In this document: in pieces, positions 63,519 to 64,000 of the stretch
How positions within the stretch are numbered: the stretch's first letter is position 1
Layout of the letters: every line of letters begins with the position of its first letter
Source of the DNA: Candidatus Berkiella cookevillensis
GTDB lineage: Bacteria > Pseudomonadota > Gammaproteobacteria > Berkiellales > Berkiellaceae
Direction: 5' to 3'
NCBI RefSeq assembly: GCF_001431315.2
Contig: NZ_LKHV02000001.1
Location: 62,001-126,000 of the forward strand
Length of the DNA stretch: 64,000 nt
Translations under genes and position numbers: made by a program
The notes under the pieces: model-generated
Told to the model about the DNA's origin: nothing
What the model saw: the letters and a program-made list of their open reading frames with translations, nothing else
The model's database searches: none

Positions 63519-64000
63519 CTATGAGAATGAATTTCTTCTTTTAGTAGCGGGACTTACCTCATCGGTTATTTTAATCGATGAGGGATTATTGCTCGCTTCT
63601 TTTTGCGATTGTTGGAAGCCTGGTAGCAAGACGGATTGGCTTCTTTGGCGGATTTCACTTTGCTGTGGGGCGAAGTGTTGAGAAACCGTTTCTGCTGCAA
63701 TAGGCGGTACAGCTTTGTCTTTGCCAAGTGGATTGGTCTGAAAAACGCTCGTTACAAAATCTACAATACTCACTTTTAATTTCTTGAGACTCAATTTATT
63801 GAGTCCGGCAATTTTTTGGGTTGATTTAATGGGGTCGAATTTTGCTACATCGATACCATATTCTGGTGCAAGTGCGCGTACTTTAGCACAAACATCCTTA
63901 CCTAAGACATCCACAATATTTTTCAAGCCATCGCAGCCTTTAGAGTTTTCTCCTGCAAGTTCTTGGCCATGTCCGGAGAGATAGGCGCGTGCTACATTTT
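63519..64000 (-). CDS. Unknown protein, C-terminal part (5' end outside window)
   Basis: The frame is open from the window edge to 63519, so at least 160 residues of C-terminus are seen. A TTG at 63926 is not a convincing start because the frame continues upstream with SGHGQELAGENSKGCDGLKN. The visible part is basic and rich in Ser, Gln and Lys, with KFDPIKSTQKIAGLNKLSLK and a C-terminal SPATKRRNSFS that could be a phosphorylation or nuclear import motif. I do not recognise a family. It converges on the gene ending at 63510, leaving 8 bp between. Confidence 0.6.
   Translation of the reverse strand, partial: NVARAYLSGHGQELAGENSKGCDGLKNIVDVLGKDVCAKVRALAPEYGIDVAKFDPIKSTQKIAGLNKLSLKKLKVSIVDFVTSVFQTNPLGKDKAVPPIAAETVSQHFAPQQSEIRQRSQSVLLPGFQQSQKEASNNPSSIKITDEVSPATKRRNSFS

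Overview
The window looks like chromosome of a low-GC gammaproteobacterium with an intracellular lifestyle, most likely in or near the Legionellales. The dnaG-rpoD pair and the tRNA are ordinary gammaproteobacterial core. Many other proteins are eukaryote-like: a leucine-rich-repeat protein, a J-domain protein, a Ulp1/SUMO-type protease, a metacaspase, an inositol-phosphatase-like EEP protein with a c-Myc-like nuclear localisation motif, and an acidic protein with an SV40-like nuclear localisation motif. This profile would suit an amoeba- or nucleus-dwelling relative such as Berkiella. That placement is inference from gene content only.

Layout. 1-3577: 3' part of dnaG, rpoD and tRNA-Ile(CAU). 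3578-12555: an AT-rich accessory block directly after the tRNA, holding an ISL3-type insertion sequence with a duplicated 191-bp end, an AlbA_2/AAA_4 regulator preceded by five GGTGAGATT repeats, a Z1-domain helicase-like protein with a small partner, a broken DNA methyltransferase, and an AbiE toxin-antitoxin locus whose toxin has lost its catalytic core while antitoxin and operator are intact. It reads as a decaying defence island. 12959-25828: a J-domain membrane protein, an LRR protein, then a 2391-residue haemagglutinin-repeat protein ending in a colicin E3-type ribonuclease domain with all four catalytic residues, followed by a probable immunity gene and another small gene. 26084-34027: an LRV-like repeat membrane protein, two overlapping Atm1-like ABC half-transporters, an LD-carboxypeptidase, an aspartoacylase-like hydrolase and an MFS transporter. 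34317-40252: a GrpB-GNAT fusion, a hipBA module with three evenly spaced operators, and a ScsB-like thiol reductase with a redoxin partner.

40311-49575 is rich in effector-like genes: an unknown acidic protein, the EEP protein, a signal-peptide-bearing protease with three AAA modules (the first degenerate) and an M41 peptidase domain, the Ulp1-like protease, a small protein with a double-glycine leader, and a metacaspase. 49643-55070 is a Csu-type chaperone-usher pilus operon whose usher is split by an IS3-family element. The 3-bp target duplication is visible and the original reading frame can be rebuilt exactly. 55206-59364 is a complete tripartite ABC export operon (permease, ATPase, adaptor, outer-membrane factor). 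59473-61411 holds RtcB and a membrane-anchored Dot1-like methyltransferase. The window ends with two overlapping unknown genes, the first with a nuclear-localisation-like motif, and a convergent partial gene.

The strongest candidates for undescribed biology are the haemagglutinin-like E3-type toxin without any visible two-partner-secretion domain, the triple-AAA M41 protease, and the cluster of candidate nuclear or host-directed proteins. Limits: all family assignments come from reading motifs by eye, no database search was run, and promoters were mostly not assigned.
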